A stretch of DNA of 64,000 nucleotides from Kitasatospora sp. NBC_01266 (GCF_036242395.1 NZ_CP108458.1:5084001-5148000), one strand, 5' to 3'; counted from the stretch's first letter, positions 20,142 through 29,478 are shown. Program-made: numbers and translations. Notes: generated from the sequence alone by a model not told the origin.

Positions 20142-20897
20142 ATGGATAGCAACGATGTCGTACGACTGGAACAGGTCAGCCGCTCCTACGGTGCCGGGCA
20201 GAACGCCGTCACCGCGCTGGGCGGCGTGACGATCGGCTTCACCCGGGGCAGCTTCACCGCCGTCATGGGCCCGTCCGGGTCGGGCAAGAGCACCCTGCTG
20301 CAGTGCGCGGCCGGGCTCGACCGGCCGGATTCCGGCAGGGTCGTGGTGGACGGTGTCGACCTCGGCAGCCTCGACGAGACCGCGCTGACCGAACTGCGGC
20401 GCGAGCGGCTCGGGTTCGTCTTCCAGTCGTTCAACCTGCTCGGTGCGCTGACCGCCGAGCAGAACGTCGGCCTGCCGCTGCGGCTGGCCGGCCGGCGGCC
20501 GGACGCCGCCCAGGTCAAAAGCGCGCTCGCCCAGGTCGGCCTGGGCGAGCGGGTCGGCCACCTGCCCTCCCAGCTCTCCGGCGGCCAGCAGCAGCGGGTC
20601 GCCATCGCCCGGGCGCTGATCGCCGCCCCCAAGGTGCTCTTCGCCGACGAGCCGACCGGTGCGCTGGACAGCTCCAGCAGCCGCGACGTGCTCGCCCTGC
20701 TGCGCTCGCTGGTGGACCAGCAGGGGCAGAGCACCATCATGGTCACCCACGACCCGGTCGCCGCCTCGTACGCGGACACCGTGCTCTTCCTGGCCGACGG
20801 CCAGGTCGTCGACCAGCTCGCGGCACCCGACCCGCGGACCGTCGCCGAGCGGATGACCGCGCTGGAGTCGACCCGGGGCGGCGGTGGGTCCCGATGA
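20142..20897 (+). CDS. ABC transporter ATP-binding protein (MacB/LolD type)
   Basis: This 251-residue ATPase shows a Walker A (GPSGSGKST), Q-loop (FQSFNLL), signature (LSGGQQQR), Walker B (VLFADEPTGALD) and H-loop (VTHD). The sequence type is that of the MacB/LolD/FtsE group, which drives FtsX-like permeases. It starts 58 bases after the second synthetase and its stop overlaps the start of the permease gene (ATGA), so the pair forms one exporter. Its position suggests export of, or resistance to, the peptide; that role is inferred from context. Confidence 0.95.
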   Translation: MDSNDVVRLEQVSRSYGAGQNAVTALGGVTIGFTRGSFTAVMGPSGSGKSTLLQCAAGLDRPDSGRVVVDGVDLGSLDETALTELRRERLGFVFQSFNLLGALTAEQNVGLPLRLAGRRPDAAQVKSALAQVGLGERVGHLPSQLSGGQQQRVAIARALIAAPKVLFADEPTGALDSSSSRDVLALLRSLVDQQGQSTIMVTHDPVAASYADTVLFLADGQVVDQLAAPDPRTVAERMTALESTRGGGGSR

Positions 20898-22888
20898 ACG
20901 GCGTCCTGCTGCTGCTCCCGGTGGCCGTCGCCACGCTGCGGCGGCGCTGGCTGGCCTTCCTCGGCTCGTTCGTCGCGCTCGCGCTCGGCGTCGGCGTGCT
21001 GTCCGCCGCCGGGATGCTGCTCAACACCACGATGGGCCAGGACTCGCTGCCCGGCGCGCCCTCGCTGCACAAGCTGGTCGGCTTCATGGCGGCGATGGCC
21101 GGCTTCGTCTCCGTCTTCGTGGTCTCCAGCACCTTCGCCTTCGCGGTCGCCCAGCGCCGCCAGGAGACGGCGATGCTGCGGGCGGTCGGCGCCACGCCCC
21201 GCCAGGTCCGCTGGCTGGTGCTCGGCGAGGCCCTGGTGGTGGCGCTCGCCGCCGCCGTCGCCGGCTGCCTGCTCGGCCTGGCCGTCGCCCCCGCCATCGC
21301 CTCCTGGCTGGTCTCCCAGGGCGCGGCCCCGGCCGGCTTCCGCGCCGAACCCGCGCTGCTGCCGCTGCTGCTGGCCGCCGCGGGGGGCCTGGCCGTCGCC
21401 CTGCTCGGGGCCTTCGCCGCCTCCCGCCGGGCGGGCCGGGTGCGCCCGGTCGAGGCGCTCGGCGAGGTCGCGGTCGACAAGAAGGTGATGCCGCCCATCC
21501 GCTGGGTCCTCGCGCTGCTCTACCTGGGCGTGTTCGGCTACACCCTGCAGACCTTCATCGCGATGCCCGCCTCGATGCTGGCCGACCCGACCTCCCGTGA
21601 CCCGTCGACCACCCCGCAGTGGGCGCTGCTCTTCGACGTCATGGCGGTGCTGGCGATCGTGCTGCTCGCGCCGGTCCTGGTGCCGCCGCTGGTCCGGCTG
21701 TTCACCGCGCTGGTCCCGCTGCTGCCCGGCGCCGCCGGTCTGATCGCCCGGCAGAACGCGCTCGCCGCGATCCGCCGCACGGTCTCCACCGCCACGCCGG
21801 TCTTCCTGGTCATCGGCCTGGCCGGCTCGGTGGTCGGCGGCACCGTCGCCTTCAGCGACGCGATGGCCGCCCAAGGCCGCGCCGCCCTCAAGGCCGGGTA
21901 CGTGGTCGAACCCGGCGGCTCGGGCGGCGGCGCCATCCCCGCCGACGCCCTGCACCGGCTGGCCGCGCTGCCCGGTGCGCGGCTCACCACGGCCGCCACC
22001 GTCCAGGTCACCGGCCTGACCGACCAGATCCAGCGGCCGGCCCCCGGCCGCCCCAGCGACCTGCCGATCCCCGAGTCCGGCCTGGCCGTGGACGGCGACC
22101 TGCGCGCCGCCTGGAACCTCACGGTGGACGACGGCTCGTTGGCCGACCTGCACGGTCACACCGTGGCCGTCTCCGCCGACATGGCCCGGGTCTTCGGCTG
22201 GCAGGTCGGCGACACCCTGAACGCCACCTTCGCCGACGGCACGTCGCAGCCGCTGCGCCTGGTCGCCCAGGTGCACCACCTGCTGCCGCAGCTGCCGGAG
22301 ATCGTGCTGCCGCGCGAGGCCGTCACCGGCCAGGCGGCCGTCAACGTCGCCTACCTGGGCGTCGCCGCGGGCACCGGCCCCGCGGCGGTCACGGCGGCGC
22401 TCGGCGACCCGGCGGTGACGGCCACCCCCGGCGCGGCCTGGGTCGACGCCCAGAACGCGCAGACCACCCGGAACGGCTGGATCGCCATGCTGGCCATCCT
22501 CGGCCCGGCCCTGCTCTACGCGCTGCTCGCCATCGTCAACACGATGATGATGTCCACCGGCGACCGGCTGCGCGATTTCGCCACCCTGCGCCTGACCGGC
22601 GGCACCCGCCGCCAGGTGCTGCGCGTGGTGGCCGTCGAGACCCTGCTGGTGGTCGCCACCGCGGCCGCCCTGGGGCTGATCGCCACCGCGCTCACCCAGT
22701 ACGCCACGGTGCTGCTGATCGAGAACCGGATCCTGGACGCCACCCAGCACGCGGCCTACCGGCTGCCCTGGTCGGCGCTGGGCGGCTCGGCGGCCGTCTG
22801 CCTGGTCCTGGCGCTGACCGCCAGCCTCGTCCCCGCCAGGCTGGCCCTGCGCACCCGTCCGCTCGACCTGGTGGCGGGCCGCCAGTAG
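20894..22888 (+). CDS. ABC transporter permease, FtsX/MacB family
   Basis: This 664-residue membrane protein has an N-terminal transmembrane segment, an FtsX-type three-helix block, a second FtsX block near the C-terminus and an extracytoplasmic region between them (roughly residues 320-510). This is the layout of duplicated-FtsX actinobacterial permeases. The ATG at 20894 overlaps the ATPase stop as ATGA. It ends just before a strong bidirectional hairpin, closing this transcription unit. It is probably the exporter or self-protection partner for the peptide. Confidence 0.93.
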   Translation: MNGVLLLLPVAVATLRRRWLAFLGSFVALALGVGVLSAAGMLLNTTMGQDSLPGAPSLHKLVGFMAAMAGFVSVFVVSSTFAFAVAQRRQETAMLRAVGATPRQVRWLVLGEALVVALAAAVAGCLLGLAVAPAIASWLVSQGAAPAGFRAEPALLPLLLAAAGGLAVALLGAFAASRRAGRVRPVEALGEVAVDKKVMPPIRWVLALLYLGVFGYTLQTFIAMPASMLADPTSRDPSTTPQWALLFDVMAVLAIVLLAPVLVPPLVRLFTALVPLLPGAAGLIARQNALAAIRRTVSTATPVFLVIGLAGSVVGGTVAFSDAMAAQGRAALKAGYVVEPGGSGGGAIPADALHRLAALPGARLTTAATVQVTGLTDQIQRPAPGRPSDLPIPESGLAVDGDLRAAWNLTVDDGSLADLHGHTVAVSADMARVFGWQVGDTLNATFADGTSQPLRLVAQVHHLLPQLPEIVLPREAVTGQAAVNVAYLGVAAGTGPAAVTAALGDPAVTATPGAAWVDAQNAQTTRNGWIAMLAILGPALLYALLAIVNTMMMSTGDRLRDFATLRLTGGTRRQVLRVVAVETLLVVATAAALGLIATALTQYATVLLIENRILDATQHAAYRLPWSALGGSAAVCLVLALTASLVPARLALRTRPLDLVAGRQ

Positions 22889-22900
22889 CCGCCGCGGGGG

Positions 22901-22945
22901 GAACGGGAAAGGGTCCGGCTCGACGAGCCGGACCCTTTCCCGTTC
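22901..22945. terminator. Bidirectional terminator between convergent permease and hydroxylase genes
   Basis: Two perfectly complementary 22-base arms (22901-22922 and 22924-22945) are separated by one base. It sits in the 67-bp gap between convergent genes and ends with a T-containing arm on both strands. Confidence 0.88.
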
Positions 22946-22955
22946 CTGCGCCGCG

Positions 22956-23897
22956 TCAGTCCGACATGGCCACCAGCACGCGCCGGCTCCCGGTGAACGG
23001 CCGCCGCCCGTGCCCGACCAGCACGTTGTCGATCAGCAGCACGTCGCCCTGGCGCCAGTCCACGTCGACCGCCGCGGCCAGGCCCCGGTCGCGGATCTGC
23101 TCGACCCACTCGGCGGGGATCGGCGAACCGTCGGCGAGGGTGACGGACTGCGGCAGGTCCTCCGGCGGCATGATGGTCGCCAGGGTCGCGGCGGTCTCGT
23201 CACCGAGCCCGGCCGGGTGCCACTGGTCGGCCTGGTTGAACCAGACCTCGGCGCCGGTCACCGGGTGCCGGGTGACGGCCGGCCGCAGCTGCGCGACGCG
23301 CAGGCCGCCGTCCTTCTTCCACTCCCAGGTCGCCTCGGTCCCGGAGAGGAACGCCTCGACCTGCGCACGGCTCTCGGTCTCGAAGGTCTGCTGCCAGCTC
23401 TTGCCGAAGCCGTAGCCGTCGTGCAGGTTCTGCAGGTAGCGGACCCCGCCGGCGAAGGCCTGCCGCACCTCGGGGTCGAGCGCCGCCAGCCACCGCACGC
23501 CGTCCACCACGGGAGTGGCGCCGCCGGTCTCGGCCGCGACCTCGCAGTAGAAGGCGAGCCGCGCGGGCCACTGGTGGGCGTACGACATCTCGTTGTGCAT
23601 CGAGATGGTGAACTCCTGCGGGTACTCCGTGGAGGTGTACAGGTTCTGCCCGACCTTGGTGCGCGGCGAGTTGCCGTGCACGTACGCCAGGCGGTTCGGC
23701 AGCAGCAGGTCGAAGACCTTGTCCAGCTCCTGCGGCGTGACGCCGAAGCCGCGGAAGACCAGGGCCTTCTCGCGGGTCAGCAGGCCGGCCAGGTCCTCCA
23801 GCCGCTGGAGGTGGTCGATCAGACCGTACGGAGTCGCTTCGGCGCCGACGTCCGCCGGGCCGATCTCAGCCGGAATCCAGTTCTGTTCTGCGCCCAT
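22956..23897 (-). CDS. SyrP-like Fe(II)/2-oxoglutarate-dependent amino acid hydroxylase
   Basis: This 313-residue protein belongs to the TauD/clavaminate-synthase-like superfamily. The metal-binding HxE is in SMHNEMSY (~residue 100) and the distal His and 2-oxoglutarate-binding Arg are in the C-terminal GHGRRPFTGSRR. The region around the HNE resembles SyrP and the kutzneride Glu hydroxylases, which beta-hydroxylate residues on NRPS carrier domains. Candidate substrates here are the Asn, Phe or unassigned residues; I cannot choose. The gene is convergent with the exporter and divergent from the AfsR-like regulator. The ATG at 23897 has a GAGAGAG ribosome site. Confidence 0.9.
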   Translation of the reverse strand: MGAEQNWIPAEIGPADVGAEATPYGLIDHLQRLEDLAGLLTREKALVFRGFGVTPQELDKVFDLLLPNRLAYVHGNSPRTKVGQNLYTSTEYPQEFTISMHNEMSYAHQWPARLAFYCEVAAETGGATPVVDGVRWLAALDPEVRQAFAGGVRYLQNLHDGYGFGKSWQQTFETESRAQVEAFLSGTEATWEWKKDGGLRVAQLRPAVTRHPVTGAEVWFNQADQWHPAGLGDETAATLATIMPPEDLPQSVTLADGSPIPAEWVEQIRDRGLAAAVDVDWRQGDVLLIDNVLVGHGRRPFTGSRRVLVAMSD

Positions 23898-24000
23898 GGG
23901 GACAGCTCTCTCAGTAGGTGGGGCATGCCTGCGCCACTCTCACCGCGCTGCCCATGCGGCTTCACTAAGGGTTCTATACGCGATACCGGATGACCACCGA

Positions 24001-24038
24001 GGATCGCTCTCGGTCACCGGGATCACTCTGGGTCAGGG
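24001..24038. promoter_or_regulatory. Tandem 19-bp direct repeat in the divergent hydroxylase/AfsR-like promoter region
   Basis: Two adjacent 19-bp copies (24001-24019 and 24020-24038) match at 15 of 19 positions, both starting GGATC and containing CTC...GGTCA. They lie in the 267-bp gap between divergent genes. Direct repeats at such sites often bind OmpR-like or SARP proteins, but the binding protein is unknown. Confidence 0.45.
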
Positions 24039-24164
24039 GGGCAGCGGCGTGACGTGTTCGACGGTACTGTGATCGTTCGGCGGCGGAGGACTGTATTCCG
24101 GTCCCCCCTGCCGTACGGGTGTCCTCAAAAACAGGGGAGGGACGCCCGATGAACGGGGGAACGG

Positions 24165-27140
24165 TTGGACGTTCAGCTGGACTTCGGATTGCTCGGCCCG
24201 CTCTCGGTCGCCGTGGACGGGCGCCGGATCGCCGTCGGCGGGCCGAGGCAGCGCACCATCCTCGCTCTGCTCCTGCTCTCGCCCGACGCGATCGTCTCGG
24301 TCGACGCGATGGTCGAGGCGGTGTGGCAGGGTGATCCGCCCGCGACCGCGCGCACCCAGGTGGCGATCTGTGTCGCCGGGCTGCGCAAGATCTTCCGGGC
24401 CGAGGGCTGCGGCGAGGAGCTGATCGCCACGGCGCACCCGGGGTACCAGTTCAACACCGGCCACCACCGGATCGACCTGCTGGTCTTCGAGGGCCTGGTC
24501 GCCGCCGCGGAGCAGGCCGCCGGGCAGGCGCGCACGGCCGAGGCGGCCGAACTCTACGAACGCGCGCTCGGGTTCTGGCGCGGCCCGGTGCTGGAGGGAG
24601 TCACCGGCCGGCCGGTGGAGGACGAGGCGGGCCGGCTCGAAGAGGTCCGGCTGGCCTGCTACGAGGCGTCCGTCGAACTCCAGCTCGCGCTGGGCCGCCA
24701 CCTGGACGTGATCGGCTCGCTGACCGCGGTGGTGCGCGAGCACCCGCTGCGCGAGCGGGCCCGGCACGCCCTGATGCTGGCCCAGCACCGCGCCGGGCGA
24801 AGAGCCGACGCGATGGAGACCTTCCGGGAGGGCCGCAGACAGTTCATCGACGAACTCGGCCTCGAACCGGGCACCCCCCTGATCCAGTTGCACGACTCGA
24901 TCCTGCGCGACGACCCGGCGCTCGTCCTGCCCGAGCGGCTCGCCACCGAGCCCCTGCCGGAGGCGGCCCCCGTCCCGGTCGCCGACCAGCGCCCGACCCC
25001 TTCCTTCCTGCCGCCGAACGTGCCCGCCTTCACCGGCCGGGGCGCGGAGCTGGCGCAGCTCGACCAACTCGTCGAGCACGGACGCTCGGAGGAGCAGCCC
25101 CCCGGCATCGGCTTCATCACCGGCGTCGCGGGAGTCGGAAAGACCGGCCTCGCCGTGCACTGGGCGCACCGCGTCTCCGGGCACTTCCCGGACGGCCGCC
25201 TCTACGTCGACCTCTGCGGTCACGACGACACCCACGAGCCGACCAGCGCCGCCGACGTGCTCAGCCGCTTCCTGCGCGCGCTCGGCGTGCCGAGCGAGCA
25301 GATCCCGGCCGACCCGGGCGAGCGCACCTCGCTCTACCGCAGCCTGCTCGCCGACCGCCAGGTGCTGGTGGTGCTGGACAACGCCCGTACGGTGGCCCAG
25401 ATCCAGCCGCTGCTGCCGAGCAACGGGCAGTGCTGCGTGGTCGTCACCAGCCGCGAGCCGATGGAGCAGCTGATGCTCCGCTACGGTGCGGTTCGCGTCC
25501 AACTCGGCCTGCTGCCAACGGCTGAGGCGATCGAACTGCTGGGGCGGATCGTGCCCGACGACAAGATCGCCGCCGATCCGGTGCAGGCCGAGCGGCTCGC
25601 CGAACTCTGCGACCGGCTGCCGCTGGCGCTGCGGATCGCGGGTGCCCGGCTGGCCTCCAAGGCGCACTGGTCGGTCAAGCACCTGGTCGCCCGGCTGGCC
25701 GACGAGCGCCGCAGGCTGGACGAGTTGAGCCAGGGCGAGTCGCAGGTCCGGGCCGGCTTCGCGCTCAGCTACCGCTACCTGCCCTCGGACGCGGCCCGGC
25801 TCTACCGCCGCCTGGCCCTGCTGGAGGCGCCCGACGTCACGGTCTGGGCCGCCGCCGCCCTGCTGGACGCGCACCCCTTCGAGGCCGAGCGGCTGCTGGA
25901 GCAACTGGTCGACGTCCAACTGCTGGAGGTGACCGGCACCGACGCCACCGGCCAGCTCCGCTTCCGCCAGCAGAACCTGCTGCGGCTCTTCGCCAGGGAG
26001 CGGGTGCTGGCCGAGGAGGAGGCCGCCGACCGCGAGGAGAGCCTGGACCGGGCCCTGCGCGCCTGGCTGACCATCGCCGAGCAGGCGCACCGCCAGGAGT
26101 ACGGCGGGGACTTCTCGCTGATCCACGGCAGCGCCCCGCGCTACCCGGTCGACGAGCTGCTGCTGGAGGAGCTGATCGCCGCCCCGCTGGACTGGTTCGA
26201 GGCCGAGCGGCTCTCGCTGCTCGCGGCGATCGACCAGTCCGCGCGGCTGGGGAAGGACGAGTTGGCGTGGGACCTGGCGGCCTCCGCGACGGTGCTCTTC
26301 GAGACCCGGGACTACCCGGAGGACTGGCGCTTCTGCTGCGAAACCGCGCTCGCGGCCACCCGGGCGGCGGGGAACCGGCGCGGTGAGGCGGCGATGCTCG
26401 AATCCCTGGGCGCCCTGCAGATCCGCACGCGCCGCCTGGACGGGACCGGTGAGCTGCTGCAGCTCGCGCTGGCCAGGTTCGACGAGGTCGGCGACGAGTA
26501 CGGCCGGGCCCTGACGCTGCGCTCGCTGGCGCTGATGGACCGGAGCCTGGGCGATGTCGAGTCGGCCGGAGTCCGGCTGCGGGAGGCCGTGCAGCTCTTC
26601 CGCAAGGTCGGCGACCTGTCCGCGGAGTCGCACGCCCTCGGCTACCTGGCCCAGGGCGAGCTGGACTTCGGCCGGGCCGCGGAGGCGCTGCGGCTCGGGC
26701 TGGAGTCGGTCGAGGTCTCCCGGCGGATGGGGGAGACCAGGGCGATGGCTCAGGCGGTGTTCCGGCTCGGGCGGGCCTACCTGATGCTGGACCGGTTCGA
26801 TGAGGCCGAGGAGTCCCTGCGGGAGGTCGTCAGGATCGTGACCGCCAAGCGCGACTCCCTGGGCACGGTCTACGCCCTGCTCGGCCTGGGGGAGACGGAG
26901 CTCAAGCGCGGCCGGCTCGACCGCGCGGAGGCCGAGTTGCTGGCCGTGCTGGCGGAGGCCGAGCAACTCGACAATCCGCTGGCGGAGGCCCGCATCCACC
27001 AGGCGCTCGGTCAGGTCAGCCGTGCACACGGCCGGGCGGAGGAGGCCCGGGAGCGCCTGGGGCGGGCCGCCGAGCTCTTCCGAACCGCCGGCGCCAAGCG
27101 GGACCTGAAGCTGATCCAGGAGGAACTGGAAGCTCTCTGA
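24165..27140 (+). CDS. AfsR-like SARP regulator with NB-ARC ATPase and TPR domains
   Basis: This 991-residue regulator has an N-terminal OmpR-like winged helix (residues ~1-95), a bacterial transcriptional activation domain (~100-250), an NB-ARC-type ATPase (~285-560; P-loop GVAGVGKTGLA, then VLVVLDNA) and C-terminal helical TPR-like repeats (~640-985). AfsR-family proteins activate secondary-metabolite genes by binding direct repeats near the -35 region. The start appears to be TTG: an in-frame TGA lies at 24150-24152, and no other start codon fits between that stop and the winged-helix domain. The ATG at 24149 is in another frame. The gene is divergent from the hydroxylase and is the best candidate for the cluster's main activator. 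Confidence 0.93.
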   Translation: MDVQLDFGLLGPLSVAVDGRRIAVGGPRQRTILALLLLSPDAIVSVDAMVEAVWQGDPPATARTQVAICVAGLRKIFRAEGCGEELIATAHPGYQFNTGHHRIDLLVFEGLVAAAEQAAGQARTAEAAELYERALGFWRGPVLEGVTGRPVEDEAGRLEEVRLACYEASVELQLALGRHLDVIGSLTAVVREHPLRERARHALMLAQHRAGRRADAMETFREGRRQFIDELGLEPGTPLIQLHDSILRDDPALVLPERLATEPLPEAAPVPVADQRPTPSFLPPNVPAFTGRGAELAQLDQLVEHGRSEEQPPGIGFITGVAGVGKTGLAVHWAHRVSGHFPDGRLYVDLCGHDDTHEPTSAADVLSRFLRALGVPSEQIPADPGERTSLYRSLLADRQVLVVLDNARTVAQIQPLLPSNGQCCVVVTSREPMEQLMLRYGAVRVQLGLLPTAEAIELLGRIVPDDKIAADPVQAERLAELCDRLPLALRIAGARLASKAHWSVKHLVARLADERRRLDELSQGESQVRAGFALSYRYLPSDAARLYRRLALLEAPDVTVWAAAALLDAHPFEAERLLEQLVDVQLLEVTGTDATGQLRFRQQNLLRLFARERVLAEEEAADREESLDRALRAWLTIAEQAHRQEYGGDFSLIHGSAPRYPVDELLLEELIAAPLDWFEAERLSLLAAIDQSARLGKDELAWDLAASATVLFETRDYPEDWRFCCETALAATRAAGNRRGEAAMLESLGALQIRTRRLDGTGELLQLALARFDEVGDEYGRALTLRSLALMDRSLGDVESAGVRLREAVQLFRKVGDLSAESHALGYLAQGELDFGRAAEALRLGLESVEVSRRMGETRAMAQAVFRLGRAYLMLDRFDEAEESLREVVRIVTAKRDSLGTVYALLGLGETELKRGRLDRAEAELLAVLAEAEQLDNPLAEARIHQALGQVSRAHGRAEEARERLGRAAELFRTAGAKRDLKLIQEELEAL

Positions 27141-27154
27141 GCCGCGTCGCGGCC

Positions 27155-27206
27155 TCGAAACCCCGTGCCGGGCACTCCTTCCGGGAGGCCTGCCACGGGG
27201 TTTCGA
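27155..27206 (+). terminator. Terminator hairpin after the AfsR-like gene
   Basis: A 13-bp perfect stem (27155-27167 with 27194-27206) begins 15 bases after the regulator stop; TATTT follows the right arm. It separates the regulator from the Dap genes. Confidence 0.75.
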
Positions 27207-27216
27207 TATTTCTCCC

Positions 27217-27273
27217 GGATATTTGCGATTGATAGCCAGGATATGAGTTCCTGCTAGATCCTCTGCATAGATT
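27217..27273 (+). promoter_or_regulatory. Candidate SARP-type promoter for the Dap genes
   Basis: GGATATT (27217-27223) and GGATATG (27239-27245) are spaced exactly 22 bp, two helical turns. Possible -10 elements TAGATC (27255) and TAGATT (27268) follow. SARP proteins bind heptamer direct repeats spaced 11 or 22 bp just upstream of the -10. This is a pattern match only. Confidence 0.4.
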
Positions 27274-27323
27274 CCAATGGCGCGAACGAAGAAGTCGCGG
27301 AAAGTCGAAGCATGGAGCTTGCT

Positions 27324-28361
27324 ATGTCCCGAAGCAGTGTCGTCCCCCCGTTCGCCGTCATTTCCGGCGCGCAGGTCAACGGTGTTCTGAAAGGACGTCA
27401 GAAGGAGGTCGTGGACATCGTCGAGCGGGCGTACCGCATCCACGGCGAGGGCGCGACGGTCAACCCGCCGTCGTACTTCCTGAAGTTCCCCGACCGGCCC
27501 AGTTCGAGAATCATCGCGCTGCCCGCGTCGATCGGCGGCGAGGTCCAGGTCGACGGCCTGAAGTGGATCTCCAGCTTCCCGGAGAACGTCGAGGCGGGCA
27601 TCCCGCGCGCCTCGGCCGTGCTGATCCTCAACGACCACGCGACCGGCTACCCGATCGCCTGCCTGGAGAGCTCGATCATCAGCGCGGCCCGCACCGCCGC
27701 CTCCGCCGCGCTGGCCGCCGCCAAGCTCGCCGAAGGGCGGGGCGAGCGCCCGCGCCGGGTCGGCTTCATCGGCACCGGTCTGATCGCCCGCTACCTGCAC
27801 ACCTACCTGGCCGGTACCGGCTGGAGCTTCGAGACGGCCGGCGTCCACGACCTGTCGGCCGACTCGGCGGCGGGCTTCGCGGGCTACCTGGCGCAGGCCG
27901 AGGGCGTCGGCGAGGTCACCGTGCACGACAGCGCGGAGTCCCTGATCAGGTCCAGTGACCTGGTGGTCCTCGCCACCATCGCGGGCACCCCGCACATCCA
28001 CGACGCCGAGTGGTTCTCGCACAACCCGCTGGTCCTGCACGTCTCGCTGCGCGACCTCGCGCCCGAGGTGATCCTCGCGGCGGCCAACATCACCGACGAC
28101 ATCGAGCACTGCCTGAAGGCCGACACCTCGCTGCACCTGACCGAACAGCGGCTCGGCCACCGCGACTTCGTCGACGGCACCCTCTACGACGTGCTGACCG
28201 GGGCGGTCGCCGTCCCCGCCGACCGCCCGGTGATCTTCTCGCCGTTCGGCCTGGGCGTGCTGGACCTGGCCGTCGGCAAGCACGTCCTGGACTCGGTGCG
28301 CGAGCGCGGCGAACTGGCCGTCGTCGAGGACTTCTTCCACGAGCTCCGCCGCCACGGCTGA
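27324..28361 (+). CDS. sbnB: SbnB-like 2,3-diaminopropionate biosynthesis dehydrogenase
   Basis: This ~345-residue protein is of the ornithine cyclodeaminase/mu-crystallin family, with a Rossmann segment (VGFIGTGLIARY) and the SbnB-like N-terminus (GAQVNGVLKGR, then a conserved WISSFPENV). SbnB oxidises N-(1-amino-1-carboxy-2-ethyl)-glutamate with NAD to give L-2,3-diaminopropionate and 2-oxoglutarate. Assignment rests on sequence type and on the adjacent SbnA gene, since true ornithine cyclodeaminases rarely have that neighbour. I prefer ATG 27324, which has GGAG 6 bases upstream; ATG 27312 is the alternative. Confidence 0.9.
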   Translation: MSRSSVVPPFAVISGAQVNGVLKGRQKEVVDIVERAYRIHGEGATVNPPSYFLKFPDRPSSRIIALPASIGGEVQVDGLKWISSFPENVEAGIPRASAVLILNDHATGYPIACLESSIISAARTAASAALAAAKLAEGRGERPRRVGFIGTGLIARYLHTYLAGTGWSFETAGVHDLSADSAAGFAGYLAQAEGVGEVTVHDSAESLIRSSDLVVLATIAGTPHIHDAEWFSHNPLVLHVSLRDLAPEVILAAANITDDIEHCLKADTSLHLTEQRLGHRDFVDGTLYDVLTGAVAVPADRPVIFSPFGLGVLDLAVGKHVLDSVRERGELAVVEDFFHELRRHG

Positions 28362-28485
28362 GCTACCGCCACCTGTCACCCGGCACCCACCCCGGCCCCA
28401 CCCCGGCCACGCCCCGGGCCCACCCCGGCCCACCCCCACGGCACCCGTCCTCAGCGTCCAGCCCGTCCGAACCCGGGAGGCACCC

Positions 28486-29478
28486 ATGCCGATCATCTCG
28501 GCCCCGCACGACTTCAACGAACACGACCTCTTCGTCGACCTGAGGCCGAGCCTGGGAATTCCGCTGTACCTGAAGTGCGAGGGAATGAACTTCGCCGGCT
28601 CGATCAAGCAGAAGGCCGCTGTCGGAATGATCGAGGCGGCCGAGCGGGCCGGTCGGCTCGGACCGAATTCCATCCTGGTGGAATCGTCCTCCGGGAACCT
28701 CGGGGTGGCGCTCAGCCTGATGGCCGCCAGCAAGGGCTACGGATTCCTCTGCGTCACCGATTCCCGCTGCAATCTGAACACCAGACGCATGATGGAGGTC
28801 TTCGGTGCGAGAGTGCACACCATCACCGAGGCCGACCCGGTCACCGGCCTGCTCGGCGCCCGGCTGGCGTACGTTCGCCGACTGCTGGAGAGCGACGAGC
28901 GGTACGTCTGGCTGAACCAGTACCAGAACCCCGACAACTGGGGCGCCCACTACCGCTGGACGGCACCCGCCATCGCCCGGCAGTTCCCCGGCCTGGACGT
29001 GCTCTTCGTCGGCGCGGGCACCACCGGCACGCTGATGGGCTGCGCCCGCTGGTTCAAGGAGCACCGGCCGGGTGTGCGGATCGTCGCCGTGGACAGCGTC
29101 GGCTCGGTCAGCTTCGGGCAGCCGGCGGCGCCGCGCTGGATCCCCGGCCTCGGCTCCGGGGTGCGGCCGGCCATGCTCGACGAGAACTACGTGGACGACG
29201 TGCGGATGGTCGAGGAGATCGACACCGTCCGGATGTGCCACCGGCTCGCCGCCCACGGCTTCCTGTTCGGCGGCTCCACCGGCACGGCTGTCGCGGGGGC
29301 AGCCGCCTGGCTTGCGGAGCACGACCCGGCGGGTCGGCTCACCGCCGCGACCATCGGCCCGGATCTCGGGGAGCGCTACCTCGACACCGTCTACCAGACC
29401 AACTGGGTGCAGGACATCTACGGGAGTGCGGCGCTGGAGCAGCCGCAGCGCTCGTTCGCCGTCGCCGTACCGGCCTGA
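28486..29478 (+). CDS. sbnA: SbnA-like 2,3-diaminopropionate biosynthesis PLP enzyme
   Basis: This 330-residue PLP enzyme of the cysteine-synthase family has the Schiff-base lysine in GSIKQKAA (~residue 43), the SSSGNLG phosphate loop (~68-74) and a glycine-rich GAGTTGTLMG. In the SbnA subfamily it joins O-phospho-L-serine and L-glutamate to make the substrate of SbnB. It lies 124 bases after the SbnB gene with its own GGGAGG ribosome site; the gap is a C-rich stretch with repeated CACCCCGGCC-like words and no gene. Together the pair should supply L-Dap to one of the adenylation domains. Confidence 0.92.
   Translation: MPIISAPHDFNEHDLFVDLRPSLGIPLYLKCEGMNFAGSIKQKAAVGMIEAAERAGRLGPNSILVESSSGNLGVALSLMAASKGYGFLCVTDSRCNLNTRRMMEVFGARVHTITEADPVTGLLGARLAYVRRLLESDERYVWLNQYQNPDNWGAHYRWTAPAIARQFPGLDVLFVGAGTTGTLMGCARWFKEHRPGVRIVAVDSVGSVSFGQPAAPRWIPGLGSGVRPAMLDENYVDDVRMVEEIDTVRMCHRLAAHGFLFGGSTGTAVAGAAAWLAEHDPAGRLTAATIGPDLGERYLDTVYQTNWVQDIYGSAALEQPQRSFAVAVPA

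Noticed and set aside
20186..22750. 854-codon reverse-strand open frame
   Set aside because: It is antisense to the ABC exporter pair and has a low-complexity product.
24149..24151. ATG as start of the AfsR-like gene
   Set aside because: It is in a different frame and gives a short Arg-rich product; the in-frame TGA at 24150 blocks any start further upstream.
28362..28485. C-rich repeated words between sbnB and sbnA
   Set aside because: These look like low-complexity intergenic DNA; no hairpin or regulator-like symmetry is convincing.
24033..28733. 1566-codon reverse-strand open frame
   Set aside because: It is antisense to the AfsR-like and SbnB genes and crosses two gene boundaries; no recognisable domain.
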